Virus record (IMG/VR): IMGVR_UViG_3300024282_000011
Location: 1 to 29,433 of that record
From: a virus
Reading direction: 5' to 3' (one strand)
Length of the DNA stretch: 29,433 nucleotides
Part shown: positions 7,265 through 13,670 of the stretch, one piece after another
Layout of the letters: every line of letters begins with the position of its first letter
Numbering within the stretch: position 1 is the stretch's first letter
Made by a program: the position numbers and the translations under genes
The notes under the pieces: generated by a model
What the model saw: the letters and a program-made list of their open reading frames with translations, nothing else
Told to the model about the DNA's origin: nothing
Database searches by the model: none

Positions 7265-7421
7265 CTCTCACCTCGCTTAATGCTTTTTTGTGTTTATCAA
7301 TAACATCTAACACATGATTTAAAAAATCGTTTGTTTTGTGAAATTCCTCATCAGTCTGTAACTGAGATAATGTATTGATTTTATCAATACATTGTTCTAA
7401 CACATCAATTAACTCTTTCAT
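7254..7421 (-). CDS. Unknown helical protein (55 aa)
   Basis: Starts MKELIDVLEQCIDKINTLSQ with AGGGG about 8 nt before the ATG. Nearly all residues fall into amphipathic helices, as in small coiled-coil phage proteins. It overlaps the next gene by 11 nt. No family recognised. Confidence 0.6.
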   Translation of the reverse strand: MKELIDVLEQCIDKINTLSQLQTDEEFHKTNDFLNHVLDVIDKHKKALSEVRDDT

Positions 7422-7423
7422 AA

Positions 7424-7606
7424 TTAAACCCCTAACAACTGTTTTTTAACAATAGTTTCAAACTCTTTACGCCACCAGTTTTTTGTTTTGTAATGTTTGA
7501 TAACCGACTTTATCCGACCTCTAACAACTTTTCGCCCGATCTCGCTTTTCATAATGCCATCGATATATACCATAACAGTCGATCGACCAATAACAACACC
7601 AATCAT
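7424..7606 (-). CDS. Unknown basic protein (60 aa)
   Basis: Starts MIGVVIGRSTVMVYIDG and turns strongly basic (GRKVVRGRIKSVIKHYKTKNWW). The ATG overlaps the stop of the 75-aa gene as ATGA. The charge suggests nucleic-acid contact, but no motif is recognised. Confidence 0.6.
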   Translation of the reverse strand: MIGVVIGRSTVMVYIDGIMKSEIGRKVVRGRIKSVIKHYKTKNWWRKEFETIVKKQLLGV

Positions 7607-7830
7607 TTATCGCCATCCTCTGTCTGCATCTCTAAATATCGTAACAGGCTAGCAATCGCTTCTTGTACGTCTTGTTTTTGATCTTTTACACCTCGTTGAC
7701 CTGCACACAACAGTTTTTTAATCGCGTGTTGCAAACATGGATTAGTTACATCAAAAAGAACTAATACCCGATAAACATCAATCCACTTTAAATGCTCAAC
7801 AGGTTTTTGATAGTGTTTGAAACTGTTCAC
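7603..7830 (-). CDS. Conserved phage protein (75 aa), GTG start
   Basis: Starts MNSFKHYQKPVEHLKWIDVY from a GTG at 7830, chosen because AGAGG lies 5 nt upstream. HAIKKLLCAGQRGVKD followed by DVQEAIASLLRYLE resembles the helical pattern of DUF3310-like phage proteins, with a conserved GxRGxKD and a helix of alternating charge. It overlaps the HTH gene upstream by 35 nt. Function unknown. Confidence 0.65.
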   Translation of the reverse strand: MNSFKHYQKPVEHLKWIDVYRVLVLFDVTNPCLQHAIKKLLCAGQRGVKDQKQDVQEAIASLLRYLEMQTEDGDK

Positions 7831-8101
7831 CTTTTCCTCTCCAGTTTATGCCTAATTTCTTGATTCTATATTGCAACGCTGTTTTACTAATACCCAAAAA
7901 ATAAGCACTTCGTCTTATTGTCATCCCCATCTTTTCACAATCAACAATCTGCTGATCTGTCGCTTTTTGTTGGTTATTTGGTGGGGTTACAAGTGCGTCT
8001 ATTTTGTCCCATCCCGCACGCTCACGATAACGCAATGTGCCTAAATCAATACCGTTTCGCATTGCTAGCTGCCGTCTTGATTTTGGGTCTATCGGCCTCA
8101 T
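7796..8101 (-). CDS. HTH DNA-binding protein, paralogue 1 (101 aa)
   Basis: Starts MRPIDPKSRRQLAMRNGID. RYRERAGWDKIDALVTPP is a short GW..x.AL.TPP module, followed by a helix-turn-helix (MTIRRSAYFLGISKTALQYRIKKLGINWRGK). The protein at 11510 carries the same HTH (SIGKSAYILGVTTQTL..) ending in WRG and the same kind of short module, so the two are paralogues. The start is coupled by ATGA to a 27-aa membrane peptide upstream. Likely a DNA-binding accessory of the replication region. Confidence 0.7.
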   Translation of the reverse strand: MRPIDPKSRRQLAMRNGIDLGTLRYRERAGWDKIDALVTPPNNQQKATDQQIVDCEKMGMTIRRSAYFLGISKTALQYRIKKLGINWRGKGEQFQTLSKTC

Positions 8102-8181
8102 AACGACATCACCATTTCAATGAACAACGCAACACCTATAACAAAAATTACAAATATTGCAGAAAATGCGATTAATTCCAT
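8098..8181 (-). CDS. 27-aa single-span membrane peptide
   Basis: Begins MELIAFSAIFVIFVIGVAL and is one hydrophobic helix ending EMVMSL. GAGGTTG lies upstream and the TGA overlaps the next ATG (ATGA). It begins shortly after the terminator of small RNA B. May mainly couple translation of the HTH gene; possibly a functional microprotein. Confidence 0.5.
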   Translation of the reverse strand: MELIAFSAIFVIFVIGVALFIEMVMSL

Positions 8182-8207
8182 TTAACAACCTCAAAACCTC
8201 AGAAAAT

Positions 8208-8323
8208 AAAAAAGCCAACTTGTTTTGTCAGGTGGTAAAGAGAAACAACAACTCTACTGACATACAAACTGGCTTTTTTATGTTGTTTGCTTTTTGCTTG
8301 CTTTGTTACCACACTACACAAGC
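8208..8323 (-). ncRNA. Structured small RNA, copy B
   Basis: Paralogue of the RNA at 6148-6266. An extended -10 (TGGTATTAT) starts about 116 nt. P1 is TTGCTTG/CAAGCAA with the same TAGTGTG loop start. P2 is AAAAAAGCC/GGCTTTTTT, with the last 16 nt (ACAAGTTGGCTTTTTT) identical to copy A. P3 is TGTCAG/CTGACA (8262-8257 with 8231-8226). P4 is AGAG/CTCT. The P1 loop GTGGTAA (8312-8306) matches TTACCAC (8238-8232), the same topology as GTGACAG/CTGTCAC in copy A. Compensatory differences in P3, P4 and the pseudoknot support the fold. Confidence 0.72.
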
Positions 8324-8329
8324 AATGCA

Positions 8330-8338
8330 ATAATACCA
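8330..8338 (-). promoter_or_regulatory. Extended -10 promoter of small RNA B
   Basis: TGGTATTAT on the minus strand matches TGnTATAAT with one mismatch and is placed 5 nt before P1, exactly as in copy A. Confidence 0.6.
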
Positions 8339-8376
8339 CACTCACCAAAATCATTAATAAATAAAACTTATAAGCC

Positions 8377-8541
8377 TTATCTGTTTTTTTGATGATATTC
8401 GCGCAACTGCTGTTTTAAAGCATCGACCTTTTCTTGCCCGTGAATTTTTGCATGACGTTCTAAAAATCTAAGCATTTCGCTCTTTTCTAAGCTCAACACA
8501 TATCTATAAAAACATTCTTGCTTATGTTTAATATCAAACAT
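8377..8541 (-). CDS. Unknown charged helical protein (54 aa)
   Basis: Starts MFDIKHKQECFYRYVLSLEK and ends REYHQKNR. Strongly charged, probably all helical. The ribosome site is poor at this ATG (GAGG is 13 nt away); an upstream non-ATG start is possible because the frame stays open for another 15 codons. It follows the VRR-NUC-like gene in the same direction. Not recognised. Confidence 0.5.
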   Translation of the reverse strand: MFDIKHKQECFYRYVLSLEKSEMLRFLERHAKIHGQEKVDALKQQLREYHQKNR

Positions 8542-8606
8542 CAACGCTATGGCCTCTATTTTGCGTTTTAAGGTAGGGTAAACGTGTTTTTAGTACAAAG
8601 GTACTG

Positions 8607-8951
8607 CTAAACAATTAATCTGCCTAAAATTGCATTATTTGCAAACTCTGTGGCTTGATCTACATTGTAAATAACTGTAACCTGCCCCCTCCATTCGCTG
8701 TGCCATTTTTCTTGATCGCAAGTTAATTTCCTTTTTGCACCATCTTTGACCTCAATCAGCCAGTTTTTGCCGTGTTTTCCAATTAGTAAATCAGGGACAC
8801 CGTGCCCGACTGTATGCAATGTTTGAACACTAAAACCAAACTCTTTAAAACACTCGACTATTTCGCTTTGATTAGCATCTACTCTTGCTGCTCTCATACC
8901 ACACTCACAAAAAGGGCTACCCGAAGATAGCCAAGCCTCACCACATATCAT
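8607..8951 (-). CDS. VRR-NUC-like PD-(D/E)XK nuclease (114 aa)
   Basis: VPDLLIGKHGKNWLIEVKDG is the VRR-NUC/Holliday-junction-resolvase-like active site: Asp of PDLL, then Glu-Val-Lys. DANQSEIVECFKEFGF before it is the usual N-terminal helix. The first 20 residues contain several Cys (MICGEAWL, CECG) that may bind metal or may be upstream of the true start; I keep the ATG at 8951 because it overlaps the previous stop. In replication modules this fold processes branched DNA. Confidence 0.82.
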   Translation of the reverse strand: MICGEAWLSSGSPFCECGMRAARVDANQSEIVECFKEFGFSVQTLHTVGHGVPDLLIGKHGKNWLIEVKDGAKRKLTCDQEKWHSEWRGQVTVIYNVDQATEFANNAILGRLIV

Positions 8952-9127
8952 TTTAATAACGCCAAAAACTGTTTTTTAACATCATCAGTAAACCAGTTTT
9001 TACGAGACAAATGATCTAACCAAAAATCAATACCTTGTTTTTTGATCTCACTAACAGTCAAATCATAAAAACAAAGCCCACGATCTAAAAACTCAATCGC
9101 ATTATCAATAAACTCAACAGTAATCAT
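8948..9127 (-). CDS. Unknown small protein (59 aa)
   Basis: The ATG at 9127 (MITVEFIDNAIEFLDRG) overlaps the dnaB stop as ATGA, and GGGGGAAA sits 8 nt before it, so I prefer it to the ATG five codons upstream. Contains FWLDHLSRKNWFTDDVKKQF. Lies between helicase and nuclease; not recognised. Confidence 0.65.
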   Translation of the reverse strand: MITVEFIDNAIEFLDRGLCFYDLTVSEIKKQGIDFWLDHLSRKNWFTDDVKKQFLALLK

Positions 9128-10464
9128 AATGTTTTCCCCCATTGATTATTCAACTCATAAAATCTAAACGTAGAACCATCGAACCCGACTAATGATGTTC
9201 CTGTTTTCCCGTTACGGCTTTTTGTGACAATGATCTCAGCCTTGCCTTGCCACTCAACATCTTTTTCATCATATTTTTCTTGACGGTGAACCATGATAAT
9301 CATGTCAGCATCTTGAGCAATCGCACCTGATTCCCTTAAATCACCGTTTGTTGGCTTGCGTTTTTGTGTTTCTACAGTCTTGGTCAACTGCGACAAAACG
9401 ATAAACGGCATATTAAATTCCATTGCCATGCGTTTAATTTCGCGGCTAATAATCGTTAGCTCCTCGTTACGATTACCGCACTTTTTATCACATTCCATAA
9501 GTTGAATATAATCAACCATGGCCATCTGTATGCCGCCATATTCACGGCTAAGGCGTTTTAATACTGATCTTATGCCGCTTGGTGTCATTGGGCTTTTAGA
9601 GACTATTTTTAATAGTGGGTTGCTTAATTTGCCATGCGCCGTGGCCATTTTGTCAGTGTTTGGCTTTTGCGCTGTTCCTCGTTTGATCTCCGAGTAATTA
9701 ACTAGTGATTCTGTTGACCACATACGTCTAAAAATATCTTTAGCGGGCATTTCCATACTAAAAATAATGACAGGTAATTGAGTTTGTTTAAGCGCGTTTT
9801 GTACAAGGTTAACAGCGAATGTGGTCTTACCCATGCTTGGAGGTGCTGCAATTACAACAACTTCACCGCGCTGCAATCCGTCTGTCTGCTCGTCAATAGT
9901 GGGTATGCCTGTCGATATTCCTTGTATGCCTCCGCCTGATTCAGCAGCATCAAAAAACTCTTTTAGTGCGTTTTGGCCTAATACCTTACCGTCTAAAACT
10001 TCAATATCATCTAAGCCTAGTATTGTTGCCTCACTAAAAATTGAATCGGCTTCTGATATTAATTCTTCAAGTGGCTTTCCGTTATGGTTATCAATCAAAT
10101 CATTGATTTTTTCAGCAGCTTGTTTCAAGGTTCGCAAAACTGAAAATTCTTTTATTCTTTTTGCGTAGGCAGTAACATTTACACCAGTTGTTGCATAGCC
10201 ATTTGTGGCAATCCAAATCATATAATCATCGCCGCCAACCTGATTATACAATCCTGTATGTTTTAAATGGTCTGCTAAGGCCATTAAATCAAAAGCCCTG
10301 TGCATTGACACTAAGTCTTGTATCGCTTTCCAAATAATTCTATGGCGTGGGTAAAAAAAATCACTAAAAGTTAAAATCTCTGAAACATCATCATATTGAT
10401 TAGGAAAATCTGTAACGCTTCTAATGATTGTTTGCTCGATTGTTGTTGTATCTAAATTACTCAT
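9124..10464 (-). CDS. dnaB: Replicative DNA helicase, DnaB family
   Basis: A 446-aa hexameric helicase. The start MSNLDTTTIEQTIIRS at 10464 has AGGAGG 8 nt upstream. The N-terminal DnaB domain spans about 1-115. The RecA-like domain has Walker A APPSMGKTT, Walker B MVDYIQLM, the VLSQLTKTVE segment and the sensor region NGDLRESGAIAQDADMIIMV. It would be loaded by the DnaT/O-like protein encoded just upstream, whose stop it overlaps. Being phage-encoded, it makes replication less dependent on host DnaB. Confidence 0.95.
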   Translation of the reverse strand: MSNLDTTTIEQTIIRSVTDFPNQYDDVSEILTFSDFFYPRHRIIWKAIQDLVSMHRAFDLMALADHLKHTGLYNQVGGDDYMIWIATNGYATTGVNVTAYAKRIKEFSVLRTLKQAAEKINDLIDNHNGKPLEELISEADSIFSEATILGLDDIEVLDGKVLGQNALKEFFDAAESGGGIQGISTGIPTIDEQTDGLQRGEVVVIAAPPSMGKTTFAVNLVQNALKQTQLPVIIFSMEMPAKDIFRRMWSTESLVNYSEIKRGTAQKPNTDKMATAHGKLSNPLLKIVSKSPMTPSGIRSVLKRLSREYGGIQMAMVDYIQLMECDKKCGNRNEELTIISREIKRMAMEFNMPFIVLSQLTKTVETQKRKPTNGDLRESGAIAQDADMIIMVHRQEKYDEKDVEWQGKAEIIVTKSRNGKTGTSLVGFDGSTFRFYELNNQWGKTL

Positions 10465-11341
10465 TTGCAAAACCTCCTAGCAATGATTTCATTTTTTCCA
10501 ATTCTTCGGATGGTGTTTTGCGTTTTTGCTCCTCAGTCAACGGCACAAATAATTTATATGCAGGGTCGCTATATTGCGGTTGTGTCTGCTGTTGTTCTGG
10601 TTGATAAATATGCGGATTAGGTTTTTTCTCAAAAGTCGGGTTATCAGCCCATTTTTTTAGGTACGTTGCCAAAAACTTACACCACTTAGATTCTGGGTGT
10701 TTTTGGTTATTAGCACGAGCTTCGCCAATAAATTTTTTTAGAATATCAGGTGTAAGTTTTTTAGGGTCAACACCATAATTCATGCAATAACCTAAAAATT
10801 CTTGTTGGTTAGGTTGCCAGTCAAAAGGCATGACAAAGTTTTTAGGTTCACTGGTGAGATTGTCGATAATGGCTTGATCGTTTTTTTCAGCCTCGCGCGT
10901 ATTTGTTTGTTTGTTATTATTAATTACATTACATTCCTTTAGACTCCCTTCCATTACGGGGTCTACTGGTAGGCGATCAGTCGGCGAATGGTCGGCGAAT
11001 GGTTTAATATTGCTCTCAGAATATGCAGGGTGTTTGTAGTTTGGCTTCTCTATTTTTTGGTGATGCCATCCTAAAACGTGCCAGTAATTCTTATTATTAA
11101 CAACATATTGCGTGATTAATTCGTTTTTTATTAGCTCATCAACCATCAGGCCAATTTGATCTATAGAAATATCATCACTAGGAAATATTTGCATTTTTAA
11201 TTGCTTTAGACTTGCAACGTGATTTCCACCGTCGTCGCAAAAATTCCATAAGCCGATGAATAGTAGGCGAGTGGTCGGCGAACATTCGGCGACTTGTTCG
11301 GATGTCCAAAACTCAGGTTTAACCGTGCGGATTCGTGCCAT
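10457..11341 (-). CDS. Replication initiator/helicase loader-like protein (294 aa)
   Basis: Starts MARIRTVKPEFWTSEQVAECSPTTRLLFIGLW, the well-known N-terminus of phage O-like replication proteins with a winged-helix fold. The region around PFDWQPNQQEFLGYCMNYGV to WCKFLATYLKKWADN resembles the DnaT DNA-binding domain. The linker between is poorly conserved and the C-terminus Gln/Pro-rich. It precedes dnaB, so initiator plus loader is the probable role. Its 5' leader is a strongly structured RNA in which the Shine-Dalgarno region (AGGT) can be paired. Confidence 0.85.
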   Translation of the reverse strand: MARIRTVKPEFWTSEQVAECSPTTRLLFIGLWNFCDDGGNHVASLKQLKMQIFPSDDISIDQIGLMVDELIKNELITQYVVNNKNYWHVLGWHHQKIEKPNYKHPAYSESNIKPFADHSPTDRLPVDPVMEGSLKECNVINNNKQTNTREAEKNDQAIIDNLTSEPKNFVMPFDWQPNQQEFLGYCMNYGVDPKKLTPDILKKFIGEARANNQKHPESKWCKFLATYLKKWADNPTFEKKPNPHIYQPEQQQTQPQYSDPAYKLFVPLTEEQKRKTPSEELEKMKSLLGGFANE

Positions 11342-11454
11342 TTTTTGATACCTGTATAACTACCTGTTTGAAGAATTAGCCGCCCACGTGCCCACAGGTA
11401 AAAGGCTTGCTTCGGGTAGCTACTCCCGAAGTGTTTGGCGGCTTGGTTATTATA
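11342..11454 (-). promoter_or_regulatory. Structured leader and promoter of the replication gene
   Basis: TGATATAAT (11457-11449) is a perfect extended -10. The leader then folds into P1 AGCCGCC/GGCGGCT (11443-11437 with 11384-11378) and P2 CTTCGGG/CCCGAAG (11431-11425 with 11416-11410). A third loop holds TACCTGT (11400-11394). TACCTGT is complementary to two identical ACAGGTA copies, one at 11367-11361 and one at 11355-11349 that includes the ribosome site of the ATG at 11341. This looks like a translational switch. I could not match it to a known riboswitch class. Confidence 0.65.
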
Positions 11455-11509
11455 TCATTTAATCCTACAAACAACAGTACATTTTAAATAACCGCACTTA
11501 TTTTCTTGG

Positions 11510-11899
11510 TTAATAACTCAAAGCTTCTTCAACAGTCATACATTTACGCGACATTCTCGCTAGTATTGTTCCGACGTTCCGCCCTGCTTGCTCAATCTTA
11601 TAAGTTGGGCAATTTACATCTTTAAAACCTTTTGTTTTAATTGGTTGACGACCTCGCCATTCAATATTGTGACGTTTTATAAATTGGCATAATGTTTGAG
11701 TTGTAACACCTAAAATATAAGCCGATTTACCAATGCTTAATCCCTCTTTTTCGATCTCTAATACCTTAGCTATGGTCAGCTTACGGACGCACATTAAAGG
11801 CGTGTTTCTTGCTTCTTCGTCAGACATTCCGCGACGTTTACGCATTAAAATAGTGTTTGAACTTAACTTTTTAGTTTGATTTTTTTCCAAGTTTGTCAT
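11510..11899 (-). CDS. HTH DNA-binding protein, paralogue 2 (130 aa)
   Basis: Start ATG at 11899 (MTNLEKNQTKKLSSN). RKRRGMSDEEARNTP near the N-terminus and RMSRKCMTVEEALSY at the C-terminus are two copies of a short RG.S.EEA module. Between them is an HTH (GLSIGKSAYILGVTTQTLCQFIKRH) ending in IEWRG, shared with the protein at 7796. Probably a site-specific DNA-binding protein of the early leftward operon; it may be related to the DNA-binding halves of phage homing endonucleases. Confidence 0.68.
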   Translation of the reverse strand: MTNLEKNQTKKLSSNTILMRKRRGMSDEEARNTPLMCVRKLTIAKVLEIEKEGLSIGKSAYILGVTTQTLCQFIKRHNIEWRGRQPIKTKGFKDVNCPTYKIEQAGRNVGTILARMSRKCMTVEEALSY

Positions 11900-11937
11900 A
11901 GTATTAAATCTCTCGTTGTTGTGTTGAGTCCGCAAAG

Positions 11938-11966
11938 AAGCCTAGCGTAAAAACTGGGCTTTTTTG
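11938..11966 (+). terminator. Possible rho-independent terminator
   Basis: AAGCCTAG/CTGGGCTT (8 pairs, one G-T) with an 8-nt loop and a T-run on the plus-strand side. No plus-strand gene ends here, so it might stop antisense transcription, or act weakly leftward between the 22-aa and HTH genes. Confidence 0.35.
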
Positions 11967-11969
11967 TTT

Positions 11970-12038
11970 TTACTTCAAACCACCACAAAAATAATAAGCG
12001 AACAATGCACCTAAAAGAATAAATAAAATAATACTCAT
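11970..12038 (-). CDS. 22-aa membrane peptide
   Basis: Begins MSIILFILLGALFAYYF, a single hydrophobic helix ending GGLK. The ATG overlaps the Cro-like gene's TGA (ATGA). Very short, but the same arrangement (tiny hydrophobic gene coupled to a regulator or HTH gene) occurs at 8098-8181. Confidence 0.4.
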   Translation of the reverse strand: MSIILFILLGALFAYYFCGGLK

Positions 12039-12220
12039 ACCAAATCCACCACTTTTACAGATAAACCGTTTTTATTAGCCATTTTCACAAATTCAATTCT
12101 TTTGTTTGCTGGGACTTTGTTTTTTAGATTCCAACTGTGGACGTTTCTGTATTTTTCGTTTAGCAAGTCTGCTACTACTCGACATCCGCCTAATTTCTCT
12201 ATCACTTCACTTGTTTGCAT
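12035..12220 (-). CDS. Cro-like transcriptional regulator (61 aa)
   Basis: Start MQTSEVIEKLGGCRVVADLL at 12220, with CTGGAG upstream; the open frame further 5' is AT-rich leader. Residues about 9-40 form a Cro/CII-type HTH (GGCRVVADLLNEKYRNVHSWNLKNKVP), and the protein has the size of lambdoid Cro. It is the first gene of the leftward operon and faces the five 11-bp repeats and the rightward promoter, a position where Cro would repress early transcription. Confidence 0.72.
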   Translation of the reverse strand: MQTSEVIEKLGGCRVVADLLNEKYRNVHSWNLKNKVPANKRIEFVKMANKNGLSVKVVDLV

Positions 12221-12278
12221 TTTTCTATCTCCAGTTAAGATGTGGTGAGCATATATAAAAAAAATTAAAAATACAATC

Positions 12279-12333
12279 ATTTTTTATCTATTTTTTATCT
12301 ATTTTTTATCTATTTTTTATCTATTTTTTATCT
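12279..12333. repeat. Five perfect tandem 11-bp repeats (ATTTTTTATCT)
   Basis: Units at 12279, 12290, 12301, 12312 and 12323. The 11-bp period is close to one helical turn, so the T-tracts lie on one face and should bend the DNA. The block lies between the Cro-like gene and the rightward -35 element and could be an operator array, an unwinding element of an origin, or both. Confidence 0.9.
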
Positions 12334-12361
12334 TGACTATCACAAAAAACAAGACTAATAT
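12333..12361 (+). promoter_or_regulatory. Rightward early promoter
   Basis: TTGACT (12333-12338), 17-nt spacer, TAATAT (12356-12361). The -35 begins at the last base of the repeat block. A second candidate, TTGACA at 12388-12393 with TATAGT 15 nt later, is weaker. It should drive the recombination genes and the cassette array. Confidence 0.65.
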
Positions 12362-12420
12362 TCACTCATGCAGTAAGCGACGAGCTATTGACAAGCTGTT
12401 TAACAATTTATAGTTTTTAA

Positions 12421-12516
12421 TCCTGCGCCTAGTTTGTTGGCAAACTTAGTAGAAGCAAGTAACATTCAGAACGTGCGAAAGTTGGTCTAGTAGCGAGATT
12501 GTGAGCAACGGCAGGA
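12421..12516 (+). promoter_or_regulatory. Structured 5' leader of the rightward operon
   Basis: TCCTGC (12421) pairs with GCAGGA (12511-12516) to close a domain of about 96 nt containing the hairpin AGTTTG/CAAACT. No ORF of note lies inside. The gap 12221-12571 otherwise holds only promoters and repeats. It could be an antitermination or control leader; no match to a named element is claimed. Confidence 0.4.
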
Positions 12517-12571
12517 CAAAAACTTATAAGCATTTATTAAGTGTTTATAATTTTTTGAGGAGTAAACAACA

Positions 12572-12766
12572 ATGAGCATGATTACAGTATTTGAATATAA
12601 AAATTTAAGTGTTCACATTCATAAAGAGGACGGCATTGTTAACGTAATACGTCCTGACTTTAGCGACATTCTAGACAACATTATTGAGCTTGGTTTTTAT
12701 GACCAGTTTGAGCGTGACGTCTTAGAAGCCAAACAAAAACATGATACTTTAAGTTATGGTGATTGA
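12572..12766 (+). CDS. Unknown early protein (64 aa)
   Basis: Starts MSMITVFEYKNLSVHIHKED with TTGAGGAG upstream. Acidic, mixed alpha/beta pattern. First gene of the rightward operon, upstream of the recombination genes. Not recognised. Confidence 0.7.
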   Translation: MSMITVFEYKNLSVHIHKEDGIVNVIRPDFSDILDNIIELGFYDQFERDVLEAKQKHDTLSYGD

Positions 12767-12767
12767 T

Positions 12768-12956
12768 ATGGACGTTTTCTTGCTAGGTATAGCTTCAATC
12801 TTAATTATCACGCTCTTTCAAGTTACTGATGAGCGTAAACGCAATAAACTCGCTATTGTGAGTCTTAATCGTCGTATTGATAGCTTATTTTTAGAATTAC
12901 AAGCTGCTGAAAAAGCAGCTCAAATGATTGCGAGTTATCAAGATGAATGTCATTAA
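12768..12956 (+). CDS. Membrane-anchored coiled-coil protein (62 aa)
   Basis: Start at 12768 (MDVFLLGIASILIITLFQV) with GGTGA upstream. One N-terminal membrane segment is followed by a charged helix (SLNRRIDSLFLELQAAEKAAQ), likely a short coiled coil in the cytoplasm. Lies between two small early genes. Function unknown. Confidence 0.6.
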   Translation: MDVFLLGIASILIITLFQVTDERKRNKLAIVSLNRRIDSLFLELQAAEKAAQMIASYQDECH

Positions 12957-13119
12957 AAACCGCACAAATAAGCGTTACACGGTCACACATCAAGGGCAAA
13001 TTAACGGTGTTGAATACTGTTTTTTCGCTCAATCATCAAGTTTAGAAAAGGCAATGGGCGAAGTGCTAACGCGCTTTGCTCAATTCAAAAAACAAGTTAA
13101 GGTGTTTGAAAATGATTAA
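12943..13119 (+). CDS. Unknown early protein (58 aa)
   Basis: Starts MNVIKNRTNKRYTVTHQGQI inside the end of the previous gene. A beta-rich beginning is followed by a helix (LEKAMGEVLTRFAQF). It overlaps the ERF gene start, so the two are translated together. Not recognised. Confidence 0.55.
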   Translation: MNVIKNRTNKRYTVTHQGQINGVEYCFFAQSSSLEKAMGEVLTRFAQFKKQVKVFEND

Positions 13120-13669
13120 ATCCGAATCTATTGCAGCATTAAGCATGGCACTAGCTAAGGCTCAAGGTGAGCTAGAAAACGCGAACAAAAACGCGAACAA
13201 TCCACATTTTAAGAGCCGCTATGCCGACTTAGCGGAGCTACTTAACACTGTGCGCCCTGTTTTATCTAAGCATGGCCTAGCGGTTATTCAAATGCCTAGC
13301 TTTGACAGTGGTGTAGCAAGTGTAGAAACACTTTTAACACATAGTAGCGGCGAATATGTGTGTAGTACCTGTTCTGCCCCAGTCACAAAACAGGACGCAC
13401 AAGGCGTGGGCAGTGCAATCACTTATCTCCGTCGCTATTCTTTAGCCGCGTTTTGCGGTATCGCGCAAGAAGATGATGATGCAAATTCCAGTGTCGGCCA
13501 TAAACCACCATCACCACCACAGGCCAAGCAACAAGCTAAACCTGAGATTAATTCTGATCGTTTAGCAAAGGCGATTGAAAAAATCAAATCTGGCGAAGTA
13601 ACAAAAGAATACGTTTTAAATAACTTCACCTTAACCGATGCCCAACACGCGGCAATTAACGAGGCTTAA
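13112..13669 (+). CDS. erf: ERF-family single-strand annealing protein
   Basis: A 185-aa protein starting MIKSESIAALSMALAKAQGE. HFKSRYADLAELLNTVRPVLSKHGLAVIQ and GVGSAITYLRRYSLAAFCGI are the classical ERF signatures. A short linker and an acidic C-terminal helix follow. ERF proteins anneal complementary strands in phage recombination and circularisation of terminally redundant genomes. It pairs with the exonuclease gene directly downstream, and with SSB at 21978. The start ATG overlaps the previous stop. Confidence 0.93.
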   Translation: MIKSESIAALSMALAKAQGELENANKNANNPHFKSRYADLAELLNTVRPVLSKHGLAVIQMPSFDSGVASVETLLTHSSGEYVCSTCSAPVTKQDAQGVGSAITYLRRYSLAAFCGIAQEDDDANSSVGHKPPSPPQAKQQAKPEINSDRLAKAIEKIKSGEVTKEYVLNNFTLTDAQHAAINEA

Positions 13670-13670
13670 A

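Noticed and set aside
11342-11443. Known riboswitch class
   Set aside because: I compared it from memory with preQ1, SAM, SAH, ZTP, fluoride, glutamine and cobalamin types and found no match to their conserved cores, so only a generic structured leader is claimed.
12279-12333. CRISPR or satellite from sequencing slippage
   Set aside because: Only five 11-bp units without spacers. Slippage cannot be ruled out for the number of copies, but the position next to a promoter makes a functional array likely.
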